28,633 bases of DNA, taken from contig DGQR01000109.1 of NCBI GenBank assembly GCA_002390825.1, forward strand, positions 1 through 28,633, read 5' to 3'. The stretch's first letter is position 1; each line of letters begins with the position of its first letter. Below the pieces are notes generated by a model. That model saw nothing but the letters and a program-made list of their open reading frames with translations, was not told where the DNA came from and did not search any database. Source of the stretch: Rhodoferax sp. UBA4409 (GTDB lineage: Bacteria > Pseudomonadota > Gammaproteobacteria > Burkholderiales > Burkholderiaceae_C). Of the stretch, positions 15,347-23,588 are shown in pieces. The translations under genes were made by a program, and so were the position numbers.

Positions 15347-16396
15347 ATGCGCTGGCCTTGGCGTCGCGCCTCCAGTGGAGAGCGTTTGGTGGTTTCTTGG
15401 TCGGGTAAGACCTTGGCATACGTGCTGGCGTCGGGTGCTGGTAAGGATTTCACCATCATCCGATCCGGTGTGGAGCCGCAAGGTACAGATACCCTGGAAG
15501 AATTTTCCCGGCGTTTGGTGCAGCTCGGTCTCAAGGGCTATGTCACTGATGTGATGCTCAAGCCCGAGCAATACCAGGTGCTGCAAATCGAAGCCCCGTC
15601 GGTGCCCCCTGAAGAGTTGCGCTCTGCTGCCCGCTACCAGGTCAAGGAAATGGTGGATGCGCATTTGGATGACCTGACAATGGATGTGCTCCGGGTCGGC
15701 GATGGTGAGGGCCGGGCTGCTTCGCAAATGTTTGTGGTGGCGGCGAACAACAGTTTTGTGCGCGATGTCATGGGCCTTGGCGAGGCCATGCACTGGGATG
15801 TCCGGGTGATCGATGTCCAGGACATGGCGCAACGCAATTTGCAAACCCTGCTGGAGCCCGCGCGAGCTACCGGTGCACTTTTGTTGTCGGGTGGCCGGCA
15901 GGCGTTGTTGACCATCAGCGCAGCCGGTGAATTGTTTTACAGCCGCCGCTTGGACCTGCCCGAAGGCTTCATGGGAATGACCTGGACTGCCGCTGCGGCA
16001 CCAGAGCCTGCAGCGGTGGATACCTACACCCCGGTAGAGGAATACGTGCCTGACTATGCGGGCGGCGGATCTTACAGCCCGAACTTTTCGACCACAGGCG
16101 CAGATTCCGCCCCGGCAGAACAGGGCGATATCGACCGTGCGCAGCGTTTGTTGGTGGAAGTGCAGCGCTCGATAGACCTGTGGGAGCGCACCTGGACGCA
16201 GTGGCCCTTGGCGGGCTTTCAGGTGTTTGCGGGGGAGCGCAGTGCGGAGTTGGCAGAGTGGCTGAGCCGCGATACCGGGCAAAACGTGAGCGCACTCGAG
16301 GTCGCCAGCAACTTTGCGGGCTGGGACACGGTGGCAGAGCCGGACCGGCCTTTGTGCTTGCCTTTGCTTGGCATTTTGTTGCGCGGTGACGCCTAG
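15347..16396 (+). CDS. mshI: MSHA biogenesis protein MshI (PilM-like)
   Basis: A 349-residue cytoplasmic protein without a signal or membrane helix. It resembles MshI/PilM proteins, actin-fold ATPase relatives that link the cytoplasmic motor to the membrane alignment complex. Visible family features are an N-terminal strand with SWSGKTLAYVLA, the segment QVLQIEAPSVPPEELRSAARYQVKEM and the strand/turn GALLLSGGRQALLTISAAGELFYSRRLDLP. Residues about 210-250 form a low-complexity loop. GGAG (15333-15336) precedes the ATG by 10 bases. It starts the third block of the locus; a 21 bp gap separates it from the PilN-like gene. The 161 bp gap upstream suggests its own promoter, although read-through from mshQ is possible since no terminator is seen. 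Confidence 0.83.
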   Translation: MRWPWRRASSGERLVVSWSGKTLAYVLASGAGKDFTIIRSGVEPQGTDTLEEFSRRLVQLGLKGYVTDVMLKPEQYQVLQIEAPSVPPEELRSAARYQVKEMVDAHLDDLTMDVLRVGDGEGRAASQMFVVAANNSFVRDVMGLGEAMHWDVRVIDVQDMAQRNLQTLLEPARATGALLLSGGRQALLTISAAGELFYSRRLDLPEGFMGMTWTAAAAPEPAAVDTYTPVEEYVPDYAGGGSYSPNFSTTGADSAPAEQGDIDRAQRLLVEVQRSIDLWERTWTQWPLAGFQVFAGERSAELAEWLSRDTGQNVSALEVASNFAGWDTVAEPDRPLCLPLLGILLRGDA

Positions 16397-16417
16397 ACTG
16401 CACCAGGACCGGACACC

Positions 16418-17098
16418 ATGCCCCAACAAATCAACCTTTGCTCCGTTTCGCTGATCAAGCCCCGTCAGCAGTTCGAGGCAAACACCATGGCGTTGGCCTT
16501 GGGAGTGTTCGTGGTCTTGGGTGCCGCACTGTGCGCTACCTGGGTGTGGAATTTGCAAAACGCCGAGCGCGGCTTTGCCTCGGCTTTGCAGACGCAGGCC
16601 TCGGAGATGCAAAGCCTGCAAACCGCTATCACCCAGAGTAAAGCCCGTGCGGAGCCGCCCTCCCCAGCGTTGATCCAAGAAGCACAAGCTAAAAAAACCG
16701 AGATTCAACTCAAGAGCCAAGCCTTGCTGGCATTGCAGCAAGGGCAATTCAAGCCCGGATTCGGCCACTCTGACCGGTTGGCCCTGGTGGCACGCAGCAT
16801 CCCCGATTCAGTCTGGATCACAGCGGTGCGCGCCGATGCGGGCAGCATGGAAGTGACCGGCTTCACCTTGGAGCCGTCTTCTTTGAACGATTGGGTCGGG
16901 CGTTTGGCCCAGAGCCCCCTGATGGACGGTTTGCGCCTCAGCACCGTGAAAATCCAGAGCACGGCGCTGGCGCCGTCAGTGGGCGGCGCTGCGCTGGCTG
17001 CATCCGCAGGCGCCTCGGGTGCCCGGGGGCGAGAGGCGTGGTCCTTCAATCTGGTGAGCGCCCAAGCGCAACCCGAAGCGCCGGGAGTCCAACCATGA
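16418..17098 (+). CDS. PilN-like MSHA alignment-complex protein (MshI2 type)
   Basis: A 226-residue bitopic inner-membrane protein: a short cytoplasmic tail beginning MPQQINLCS, a transmembrane helix (about 23-44), a coiled-coil-prone stretch (about 45-125), then a small ferredoxin-like periplasmic domain (SIPDSVWITAVRADAGSMEVTGFTLEPSSLNDWVGRL). The IN-L motif at the N terminus is the element by which PilN binds PilM, here presumably MshI. Its position between mshI and mshJ makes it the PilN counterpart of the MshI-N-J-K set. Its TGA overlaps the ATG of mshJ. In some genomes this protein is also labelled MshI or MshI2. Confidence 0.75.
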   Translation: MPQQINLCSVSLIKPRQQFEANTMALALGVFVVLGAALCATWVWNLQNAERGFASALQTQASEMQSLQTAITQSKARAEPPSPALIQEAQAKKTEIQLKSQALLALQQGQFKPGFGHSDRLALVARSIPDSVWITAVRADAGSMEVTGFTLEPSSLNDWVGRLAQSPLMDGLRLSTVKIQSTALAPSVGGAALAASAGASGARGREAWSFNLVSAQAQPEAPGVQP

Positions 17099-17718
17099 AA
17101 GCCTGGTGGATTGCACAGTCAGCCCGCATCAATGCGCTGAGCCTGCGCGAGCGTTTGTTTTTGTTCATTTCCCTTTTGGTGGTGGCCCTTGCGTTGGCTG
17201 ATTTGCTCTGGCTCACGCCGGCTCAAAAGGCCATGAAGCAGGTGCAGCAGCAGTTCGTGACGCAGTCTTCCGAGGTCAACCGTTTGCGGGCCGAGTTGGC
17301 GCTGGTGTCCAAGCCTACCGATTTGAATGCGGATGTCCGCGCTGAGCTTGCCCAGTCGCAAGCGACCCTGGATGCCCTGCAGCGCGACATCCAAGAGCTC
17401 GCCCCCTCCGGTGCCAGCGGAGAGCCTTCGATTGAGCCGGTGCTTGCCCAGTTCTTGAAGCGCAGTCCGGGTTTGCGCATGGTGTCTTCCGGCACGGTAT
17501 CGGCGGATGGCGCGACCCCGGCGTCTGAAACAATCCCGGGCATTACCCGCAGGGGCTTGGAGCTCAAAGTGACCGGCTCCTACAGCGAATTGACGCGGTA
17601 TGTGAAAAGCCTCGAGCAAGCTTTGCCCCGCCTGCGTTGGAGCGGCTTCCAGTTGCTGGTTGGTCCCCAAGGGCCTGAGCTCACCCTGCGTGTCTATGTG
17701 TTGGAGGCGCAGCCATGA
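17095..17718 (+). CDS. mshJ: MSHA biogenesis protein MshJ (PilO/GspM-like)
   Basis: A 207-residue bitopic inner-membrane protein. A short basic N terminus (ALSLRERLFLF) is typical of GspM/PilO/MshJ proteins, and a single transmembrane helix spans about 21-41. A coiled-coil segment (about 45-105) and a periplasmic ferredoxin-like domain (about 115-205, with GLELKVTGSYSELTRYVKSLEQALPRLRW) follow. It should pair with the PilN-like protein to align the inner-membrane platform with the secretin. The ATG at 17095 has GGGAG (17083-17087) upstream and overlaps the stop of the previous gene (ATGA). An in-frame upstream extension into that gene is open but lacks support. Confidence 0.83.
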   Translation: MKAWWIAQSARINALSLRERLFLFISLLVVALALADLLWLTPAQKAMKQVQQQFVTQSSEVNRLRAELALVSKPTDLNADVRAELAQSQATLDALQRDIQELAPSGASGEPSIEPVLAQFLKRSPGLRMVSSGTVSADGATPASETIPGITRRGLELKVTGSYSELTRYVKSLEQALPRLRWSGFQLLVGPQGPELTLRVYVLEAQP

Positions 17719-18191
17719 TGCCAAGTCGTCTATGGGTGGGTAGCCTTTTGCTGGCAAGTTGGCTGGGCATCGCCAGTGCCGCCGAGCGCGATCCGACCGC
17801 GCCTCCTGCTGCAGCGGGCGTGGCGTTGCCTCCGGGGGCTGTCATGGATCCTGCAGAAGAGCCGTTGCCCAATATGAGCGTGATGGTGCAGAACGGGGTT
17901 CCGTATCTCGTGGTCGGCACCCGCCTGGTCGGTGTCGGGAAAAAGGTCGGTGCCGCTACGCTGGACCGTATCACCGAGACTGAAATTTGGTTGCGCGACG
18001 GCCGCAAGATCCGCAAGCTGCCTCGCTTTGCCGGAGTCCAGCGGTCTGTGGCCAAGGCGCCTGGCGCCTGTGACCGTGCCGTCCCTCTTTCAGACCCTGA
18101 ATCGCCCCGCAAGTCGGCACCAAAAACTGCCCGCCTGAAGTCCGCCCAAGCCGTGACCCCTGTTGCGCCATGCACCGGCACACAACCGTGA
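17715..18191 (+). CDS. mshK: MSHA biogenesis protein MshK (PilP/GspC-like)
   Basis: A 158-residue periplasmic protein with a cleavable signal peptide (about residues 1-22, ending IASA). The next motif, DPTAPP, is a hallmark of MshK. A small beta domain follows (about 48-105, NGVPYLVVGTRLVGVGKKVG...TEIWLRDGRKIRKLP), similar in kind to the GspC/PilP homology region that contacts the secretin. The C-terminal 50 residues are basic and disordered-looking, with two cysteines. Two adjacent ATGs exist at 17715 and 17718. GGAGG (17703-17707) is 7 bases from the first, so that one is preferred. It overlaps the stop of mshJ. Confidence 0.83.
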   Translation: MMPSRLWVGSLLLASWLGIASAAERDPTAPPAAAGVALPPGAVMDPAEEPLPNMSVMVQNGVPYLVVGTRLVGVGKKVGAATLDRITETEIWLRDGRKIRKLPRFAGVQRSVAKAPGACDRAVPLSDPESPRKSAPKTARLKSAQAVTPVAPCTGTQP

Positions 18192-18202
18192 AGTCCCGAC
18201 CT

Positions 18203-19951
18203 ATGAACCCCATTGCTATGTCCTCCACCGCTTTTATTCCGCGCTCTGTTTCGGTTCTGTGTGCCACGGTGAGCGCGGCGCTTCTGGGCGCTTGTGGCAG
18301 CATGGACCGGCCCTTGCGTACGCCCGATGTGAGTGCGGCCATCCTGGCTGAAATACCTGAAGCCGCACCGCGGGCGCAAACGGTGGTTCCCGCCAAAGTG
18401 AGCGAAGCCCTGGCAGAGCCCGCACCCCCCGTGGTGGCCCCGCCGCCCGAGCCGCGTCTGGATTTGCTGGTCAACAACGCCCAGGCGCGCGAAGTGTTCC
18501 TGGCGATCGTGGCAGACACCCGCTACAGCATGCTGATGCACCCGGACGTGGCAGGGACCTTGTCTGTGACCTTGCGCGGCGTGACCGTGACCGAGGCTTT
18601 GGAGGCGATCCGCGATGTGTATGGCTACGACTTCAAAATAGAGGGGCGCCGTATCACGGTGTACGCCCCGACGCTTCAGACCCGTGTGTTCACCTTGAAT
18701 TACCCGACCTCGCAGCGCCAAGGCAGCAGCGAGTTGCGGGTCTCGTCCGGGGCAGGTTTGCCGCAGTCATCGTCCGGCGGGACAAACACAGCAGCAGGTG
18801 CAACTGGTAACGGCGGAACCGGCGCCCAACCGGAAAACAGCCGGGTATCGACCACCTCCAAGTCCGACTTTTGGGGCGAGCTCTCAGGTGCCGTGCGCAG
18901 CCTGTTAGGCAGCGGCGAAGGCCGCAGTGTGGTCGCCAGCCCGCAGGCCGGCATCATGGCGGTGCGCGGCATGCCTGAAGAATTGCGGCAGGTAGAAAAA
19001 TTCCTCAAAGCAGCGCAAGCCTCCGTGGAGCGGCAAGTCATGCTGGAAGCCAAGGTGGTAGAGGTCGAGTTGCGCGATGGCTACCAGAGTGGTGTGAACT
19101 GGGGGGCTTTCAATACCAATGGTTCCACCCAGGTCGCTGCCGGCGTGATCGGCAGTGGGGTGACGAGCACCAACGCCTTTGTGCAAGGCAGCACCACGAT
19201 CAACGGAGCGGTGTCCTTCCCGTCCGTGGCGACCGGCGGTGGCTTGTTCGGTTTGGCGCTCGCAACCACCCAGTTCGGTGCGGTGCTGGGTTTTCTGGAA
19301 ACCCAAGGCGATGTACAGACGCTCTCTAGCCCCCGTATTGCCACCCTCAATAACCAAAAGGCGGTACTCAAGGTGGGCACCGATGAGTTCTTCGTGACCA
19401 ATGTGTCAGGCGGAACCAACTCCACCAGCTCTAACAGCAACAGCGCCACCACCAGCACGCTGCCGACGGTGACCTTGACGCCGTTCTTCTCAGGAATTTC
19501 GCTGGATGTGACGCCTCAAATCGACGACGGCGTCAACGTGACCTTGCATGTGCATCCCGCACTGACCACGGTGACCGAAAAGTCCAAGCAAATCGACCTG
19601 GGCAGTGCTGGTAACTTCAAGCTGCCACTGGCCTCCAGTGCGGTGAATGAAACAGACACCCTGGTGCGCATTCAGGACGGCGCCATTGTGGCGATTGGGG
19701 GTTTGATGCAGCTCGAATCGAGCCGCAGTGCATCGGGTATACCGGGTACCACCAGCATGCCGGGATTGGGGGCCTTGTTCGGGAACCGCGCCAACCAGGG
19801 CCGCAAGAAAGAGGTGATTGTGCTGATCAAGCCCACCATCATTCGCAGTGCGGCGGACTGGGATGCGCAGAACCGGCGCGCCCGCGCCGCGATTGATGAC
19901 ATGGATGCCGCCCGCGCCCGGGTCATCCAGATTGATGGTTCGGCCAAGTAA
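18203..19951 (+). CDS. mshL: MSHA outer-membrane secretin MshL
   Basis: A secretin of about 582 residues that forms the gated outer-membrane channel for the pilus. The lipoprotein signal ends in lipobox LLGAC, with Cys31 when counted from the ATG at 18203. ATGs at 18170 (overlapping mshK) and 18218 are alternatives, and none has a strong ribosome-binding site. An STN/N0-like domain (VNNAQAREVFLAIVADTRY... VTEALEAIRDVYGY) is followed by a Gly/Ser/Asn linker and a second N-domain (RSLLG ... VVASPQAGIMAVRG). The beta-barrel secretin domain runs from VERQVMLEAKVVEVEL to the end. It contains the signatures TLSSPRIATLNNQKAVLKVG and VRIQDGAIVAIGGLM, and closes with KKEVIVLIKPTII. Its stop overlaps the mshM start (TAATG). 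Secretin function is secure and the msh assignment follows from context. Confidence 0.92.
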   Translation: MNPIAMSSTAFIPRSVSVLCATVSAALLGACGSMDRPLRTPDVSAAILAEIPEAAPRAQTVVPAKVSEALAEPAPPVVAPPPEPRLDLLVNNAQAREVFLAIVADTRYSMLMHPDVAGTLSVTLRGVTVTEALEAIRDVYGYDFKIEGRRITVYAPTLQTRVFTLNYPTSQRQGSSELRVSSGAGLPQSSSGGTNTAAGATGNGGTGAQPENSRVSTTSKSDFWGELSGAVRSLLGSGEGRSVVASPQAGIMAVRGMPEELRQVEKFLKAAQASVERQVMLEAKVVEVELRDGYQSGVNWGAFNTNGSTQVAAGVIGSGVTSTNAFVQGSTTINGAVSFPSVATGGGLFGLALATTQFGAVLGFLETQGDVQTLSSPRIATLNNQKAVLKVGTDEFFVTNVSGGTNSTSSNSNSATTSTLPTVTLTPFFSGISLDVTPQIDDGVNVTLHVHPALTTVTEKSKQIDLGSAGNFKLPLASSAVNETDTLVRIQDGAIVAIGGLMQLESSRSASGIPGTTSMPGLGALFGNRANQGRKKEVIVLIKPTIIRSAADWDAQNRRARAAIDDMDAARARVIQIDGSAK

Positions 19952-20865
19952 TGTATCTGGGGCACTTTGCCCTGCGTGAGGCCCCGTTTTCCATCACGCC
20001 GGACACCGACTTTTACTTTGCCCATGACGGTGCGCAAGCGACCCTGAACACCCTCTTGGTCGCCTTGCGCAGTGGCGAGGGTTTTTTGAAAGTCGTGGGC
20101 GAGTTGGGTTGCGGTAAAACAGTGTTGTGCCGGCAACTCCTCAAGACGCTGCACAGCGAGTGTGTGACCGCCTACATTCCCAACCCGGATATGGGGCCCG
20201 ACGATTTGCTGTGCGCGTTGGCGGCCGAGTTGGGGCTGGATATCCAACTTCCGGCTAACCGTCACACTGTCATGACCCTCATCGGCAACTGTTTGTTAAA
20301 CCATGCCGCGGCCGGGCGGCGTGTGGTGGTGTGTATCGACGAGGCCCAGGCAATTCCGGTGCGCAGCCTCGAGAGCCTGCGTCTGGTTTCGAATCTCGAA
20401 ACCGAAAAGCGCAAACTGATTCAACTGGTCTTGCTGGGCCAGCCCGATTTGGACACCAAGCTGGCGCGTCCCGAGATCCGGCAACTGCTGCAGCGCATTA
20501 CCTTTAGCGAATACTTGGGCCCCATGGCCGGCGCGAGTGTGGGCGACTATGTACGCCACCGCCTGGCGCGGGCGGCTGCCGATGAGCACACCGATCTCGA
20601 GGTGTTCACTCCGGAGGCTATCGACCGGTTGGCGTTGGCCACCGCGGGTGTGCCGCGTTTGATCAATATCCTTGCGCACAAGTGCCTGATCTTGGCTTAC
20701 GGGCAAGGGGTGCACCGCGTCTCTGCGAGGCACGTCAAGCTGGCCGTTCGCGATACGCCGGGCCTGCGTCCATTTCCCACCAGTGGGGGCCCTTGGTGGA
20801 ACCCGTGGAATTGGTGGAAGCGGCGGTCCGGCCCCACCCGCACCGCTGGGGAGGTGTTGGAATGA
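19951..20865 (+). CDS. mshM: MSHA biogenesis ATPase MshM (ExeA-like AAA protein)
   Basis: A 304-residue cytoplasmic AAA+ ATPase of the ExeA/GspA type. It starts MYLGHFALREAPFSITPDTDFYF, the standard opening of this family. Walker A is GELGCGKT (50-57) and Walker B is VVVCIDE (125-131). The sensor region reads LVLLGQPDLDTKL, and a winged-helix-like end contains TAGVPRLINILAHKCLILAY. ExeA-type ATPases help assemble the secretin, and MshM is thought to do so for MshL. A short Trp-rich basic tail (about 275-290, WWNPWNWWKRR) follows. Its TGA overlaps the ATG of mshN. Confidence 0.9.
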   Translation: MYLGHFALREAPFSITPDTDFYFAHDGAQATLNTLLVALRSGEGFLKVVGELGCGKTVLCRQLLKTLHSECVTAYIPNPDMGPDDLLCALAAELGLDIQLPANRHTVMTLIGNCLLNHAAAGRRVVVCIDEAQAIPVRSLESLRLVSNLETEKRKLIQLVLLGQPDLDTKLARPEIRQLLQRITFSEYLGPMAGASVGDYVRHRLARAAADEHTDLEVFTPEAIDRLALATAGVPRLINILAHKCLILAYGQGVHRVSARHVKLAVRDTPGLRPFPTSGGPWWNPWNWWKRRSGPTRTAGEVLE

Positions 20866-21938
20866 GTGTGATCAACCAAATGCTGCGCGACCTCGACAAG
20901 CGCAGCGCCAGCCCGCTGGAGCCCGGGCTTGGTGCCGGTACCAGCGCGCGCGCTGTGATACGCGGTCAAGCCGTGCATCGCAGCTCCTCGCGCATCTTGC
21001 CGCTGGCCGGCGGGGCTGCAGTGGCGGCAGTTTTGGCAGGCGCTGCCTGGTGGTGGTTTGCGGCGTCGACCGCATCACCGGCTTCAGAATCCCCGGCCGC
21101 GCTGCCAGCCAATAGCCCGGTGGCAGCGGCGTCGGCTTCTGCCGCGTCCTGGTCGGGCTTGAGGCTTGCAACCGAGCTCACGGAAAAGCCTGCTTTTAGC
21201 GCGGAGGCTCCAGCGCCCGGTAGCAAGCAAGCCCCTGCGGTACCTGCGCCTGCGACGATCACTGCAGCACCCGCGGTGCCAGCAGCGACTGCCCCACCGG
21301 TGGCGGCCGTGACGCCGCCCCCAATGCCTACGGCCGCGCTAGCACTCGCTGCCCAGCCTGCCGCTACGCCTCCTGCACCGCCATCAGCCAAACCGGCGCA
21401 GCCGGTGGCGGACGGGGCAGTGGCAGCACAGCGCCAGCAAACGGCAGTGCGCGACGTGCTGGCCCAGGCGCAATCGCTTTACAACAGCGGCTCTGCGGAT
21501 GCAGCGATCCAGCTGCTGCAAGACTCTCTGGCTGGTGCCGAGCGGGCCCAGCCGCCCACTCCGGCCGCCACCCAGCTCATGCTAGTGCGCGAGCTGGCCC
21601 GGATGGAGCTGGCACAAGGTCGCTCAGCCGCCGTGCTGGAGTTGATGACGCAGGTGGAGCCGCTCTTGGCCGGGCAGCCTGAGTTGTGGGCGGTGCGTGC
21701 GAACGCGGCGCAACGTTTGGGCCGGCATCAGGATGCGGTGCAGTTTTATGGTGTGGCGCTTCAATCCCGCCCGGCGGAGCAACGCTGGCTGCTGGGCACC
21801 GCGGTGTCTTTGTCGGCCTTGGGGCAACTTGTCGCCGCGGCGGATTCTGCAGAGCGGGCGCGGAGTCTGGGCCCTGTGAGCAAAGAGGTCTGGGCTTACC
21901 TGCGGCAGCAGGGGGTGGCGCTTCCCGAGAGGCCTTAA
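20862..21938 (+). CDS. mshN: MSHA biogenesis protein MshN (TPR protein)
   Basis: A 358-residue bitopic membrane protein. The N terminus MSVINQMLRDLDKR is the conserved cytoplasmic tag of MshN/GspB-like proteins. A transmembrane helix spans about 45-67. A long Ala/Pro-rich linker (about 70-195) spans the periplasm, followed by tetratricopeptide-like helices (about 200-350) such as AQSLYNSGSADAAIQLLQDSL and ANAAQRLGRHQDAVQFYGVALQSRP. It is predicted to work with MshM in secretin assembly, as ExeA and ExeB do together. GGAGG (20850-20854) lies 7 bases before the ATG. It is the last pilus gene; the next gene is convergent. Confidence 0.9.
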   Translation: MSVINQMLRDLDKRSASPLEPGLGAGTSARAVIRGQAVHRSSSRILPLAGGAAVAAVLAGAAWWWFAASTASPASESPAALPANSPVAAASASAASWSGLRLATELTEKPAFSAEAPAPGSKQAPAVPAPATITAAPAVPAATAPPVAAVTPPPMPTAALALAAQPAATPPAPPSAKPAQPVADGAVAAQRQQTAVRDVLAQAQSLYNSGSADAAIQLLQDSLAGAERAQPPTPAATQLMLVRELARMELAQGRSAAVLELMTQVEPLLAGQPELWAVRANAAQRLGRHQDAVQFYGVALQSRPAEQRWLLGTAVSLSALGQLVAAADSAERARSLGPVSKEVWAYLRQQGVALPERP

Positions 21939-21951
21939 GTGTTAAAAGTGC

Positions 21952-22000
21952 CTGTAGCGCTCTGTTTGCTTGCGCTATCCGCTATATAAATAATAGCAAA
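21952..22000. repeat. Dispersed 49 bp intergenic repeat, copy B
   Basis: It aligns ungapped to 9028-9076 (about 34 of 49 identical; exact blocks CTGTAGCGCT, TGCGC, GCT, ATAGCAAA). It contains the short inverted pairs TAGCGC/GCGCTA and GCTAT/ATAGC, so a transcript could fold. It lies between the convergent mshN and comM genes, next to the comM terminator. Confidence 0.55.
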
Positions 22001-22025
22001 AGGCGCTACCTTCTCAGTTAGCGCC
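21998..22025 (-). terminator. Intrinsic terminator of comM
   Basis: Read on the minus strand, GGCGCTA and TAGCGCC form a 7 bp stem (22025-22019 with 22008-22002) with a 10-base loop, followed by TTTT (22001-21998). The comM stop codon lies in the loop. Confidence 0.6.
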
Positions 22026-23567
22026 GCGCAGTACGCGCCGGTATTGCATGGCTTCCGCTACATGGTGGAGTTGCGTGTCTGCGCTGCCAGCCAGGTCGGC
22101 AATGGTGCGGGCTATTTTCAAGGTGCGGTGGGTGCTGCGCGCAGACCAGCCGAGCTGCGCAGCGGCTGTCTGCAAAAATTTCAGGGCGGCAGGCTCCAGC
22201 GCAATATGCTGGTCGATCGCTTGGCCGGCCAGCGCTTGGTTACTACAGCCCTGGCGCTGAAGTGCCCTCTCCCGCGCCTGGTGGCTGCGTTCGCGGATGT
22301 CGGCACTGCGCTCGCCGGGGGGGCTGTGCAGCAGCTCTTCGGCGGCAAGTGCTGGCACCTCGACGTGCAGGTCAATCCGGTCCATCAATGGCCCGCTCAG
22401 TTTGCCTTGGTAGCGACTCACCTGGTCCGGCGTGCACCGGCAAGGGCGTGCCGCCGCCCCGAGGTAACCGCAGGGGCAGGGGTTCATGGCCGCAATCAAC
22501 TGGAAGCGCGCAGGAAACTCAGCCCGCCGGGCCGCCCGGGCGATAGTGATGCTGCCGGTCTCCAGGGGTTCACGCAGGGCTTCTAGGGCCTGGCGCGGAA
22601 ACTCGGGCAGCTCGTCCAAAAACAACACCCCATGGTGGGCCAATGAAATTTCTCCGGGTCGGGGTGGCGAGCCACCGCCCACCAAAGCGACCGCACTCGC
22701 GGAATGGTGGGGGCTGCAGGTGGGGCGCAGTCCCCAGCGCTGCAAGTCAAAGCGCCCGCACAGGCTGCCGATGGCAGCGCTCTCCAGCGCTTCGTCGGTG
22801 TTCAGGTCCGGCAGCAAGGCTGCAAAACGCTGGGCCAACATGGATTTGCCAGAGCCCGGCGGGCCTACCAAGAGCAAGCTGTGTCCGCCTGCGGCTGCAA
22901 TTTCGAGGGCGCGCTTGGCAGCCACTTGGCCTTTGACATCGGCCATGTCCAGCCCGGGGGTAGGGGCTTGCAAGGGGGCGGGCTCCACCCGGACCCAACC
23001 GTCCGGGTCTTGCTCCAGGGGAATGCCTTCCGCATCCTTGGCCTGACCGCCCGGCGCAAAGTGGTGCACCACATCCAGCAGGCGGCGGGCCCGGATCACC
23101 CTGGAGTCGGGCACCAGGGCGGCCTCTTCGGCATTGCCGGGTGGCAGCACCAGCTGGGGGCGGCTGGCTGTTTTCCGCAGTGCCAACGCCATGGCCAAGG
23201 CGCCGCGCACTGCGCGCAATTCTCCGGACAAGGACAGTTCACCCGCAAATTCAAAGCCTGCCAGTGCCTGTGCGTCCACCTGTCCGCTGGCCGCCAGAAT
23301 GCCCAGGGCGATCGGCAAATCCAGCCGGCCGGAGTCTTTGGGCAGGTCGGCCGGTGCCAGGTTGACGGTGATGCGCTTGTTGTTGGGGAACTCGAGGCCA
23401 CTGTTTTGAATGGCGCAGCGCACCCGCTCACGGGCTTCTTTGACCTCTACATCGGCCAAACCGACCAAAGTAAAGCTCGGGAGCCCGTTGGCCAAGTGCA
23501 CCTCCACGGTTACTTGAACCGCTTCGAGCCCCAATAACGCGCGACTTTGCACCAAAGACAAGCTCAT
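22014..23567 (-). CDS. comM: ComM/YifB family AAA+ ATPase (Mg-chelatase-like)
   Basis: A 517-residue cytoplasmic AAA+ protein. ComM acts as a branch-migration helicase that helps integrate DNA during natural transformation in Vibrio and related bacteria. It begins MSLSLVQSRALLGLEA with the usual N-terminal Lon-like domain (VEVHLANGLPSFTLVGLADVEVKEARERV). The ATPase domain has Walker A GPPGSGKS (235-242) and Walker B VLFLDE (314-319). A cysteine cluster CPC...CRC (C364, C366, C376, C378) probably binds zinc. The start is placed at 23567 because the family begins there; an in-frame upstream ATG would add 49 unrelated residues. The gene is convergent with mshN, and its upstream region is shared with glnK. 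Confidence 0.93.
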   Translation of the reverse strand: MSLSLVQSRALLGLEAVQVTVEVHLANGLPSFTLVGLADVEVKEARERVRCAIQNSGLEFPNNKRITVNLAPADLPKDSGRLDLPIALGILAASGQVDAQALAGFEFAGELSLSGELRAVRGALAMALALRKTASRPQLVLPPGNAEEAALVPDSRVIRARRLLDVVHHFAPGGQAKDAEGIPLEQDPDGWVRVEPAPLQAPTPGLDMADVKGQVAAKRALEIAAAGGHSLLLVGPPGSGKSMLAQRFAALLPDLNTDEALESAAIGSLCGRFDLQRWGLRPTCSPHHSASAVALVGGGSPPRPGEISLAHHGVLFLDELPEFPRQALEALREPLETGSITIARAARRAEFPARFQLIAAMNPCPCGYLGAAARPCRCTPDQVSRYQGKLSGPLMDRIDLHVEVPALAAEELLHSPPGERSADIRERSHQARERALQRQGCSNQALAGQAIDQHIALEPAALKFLQTAAAQLGWSARSTHRTLKIARTIADLAGSADTQLHHVAEAMQYRRVLRGAN

Positions 23568-23588
23568 TTCCCTGATTTCCCAAAAAGG

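Noticed and set aside
15341..16768. Long minus-strand open frame (475 codons) opposite mshI and the PilN-like gene
   Set aside because: It spans two real genes and their gap, and its composition is that of an antisense shadow in GC-rich DNA.
17681..18721. Minus-strand open frame (346 codons) opposite mshJ, mshK and mshL
   Set aside because: It crosses three overlapping, well-supported genes and has no recognisable domains.
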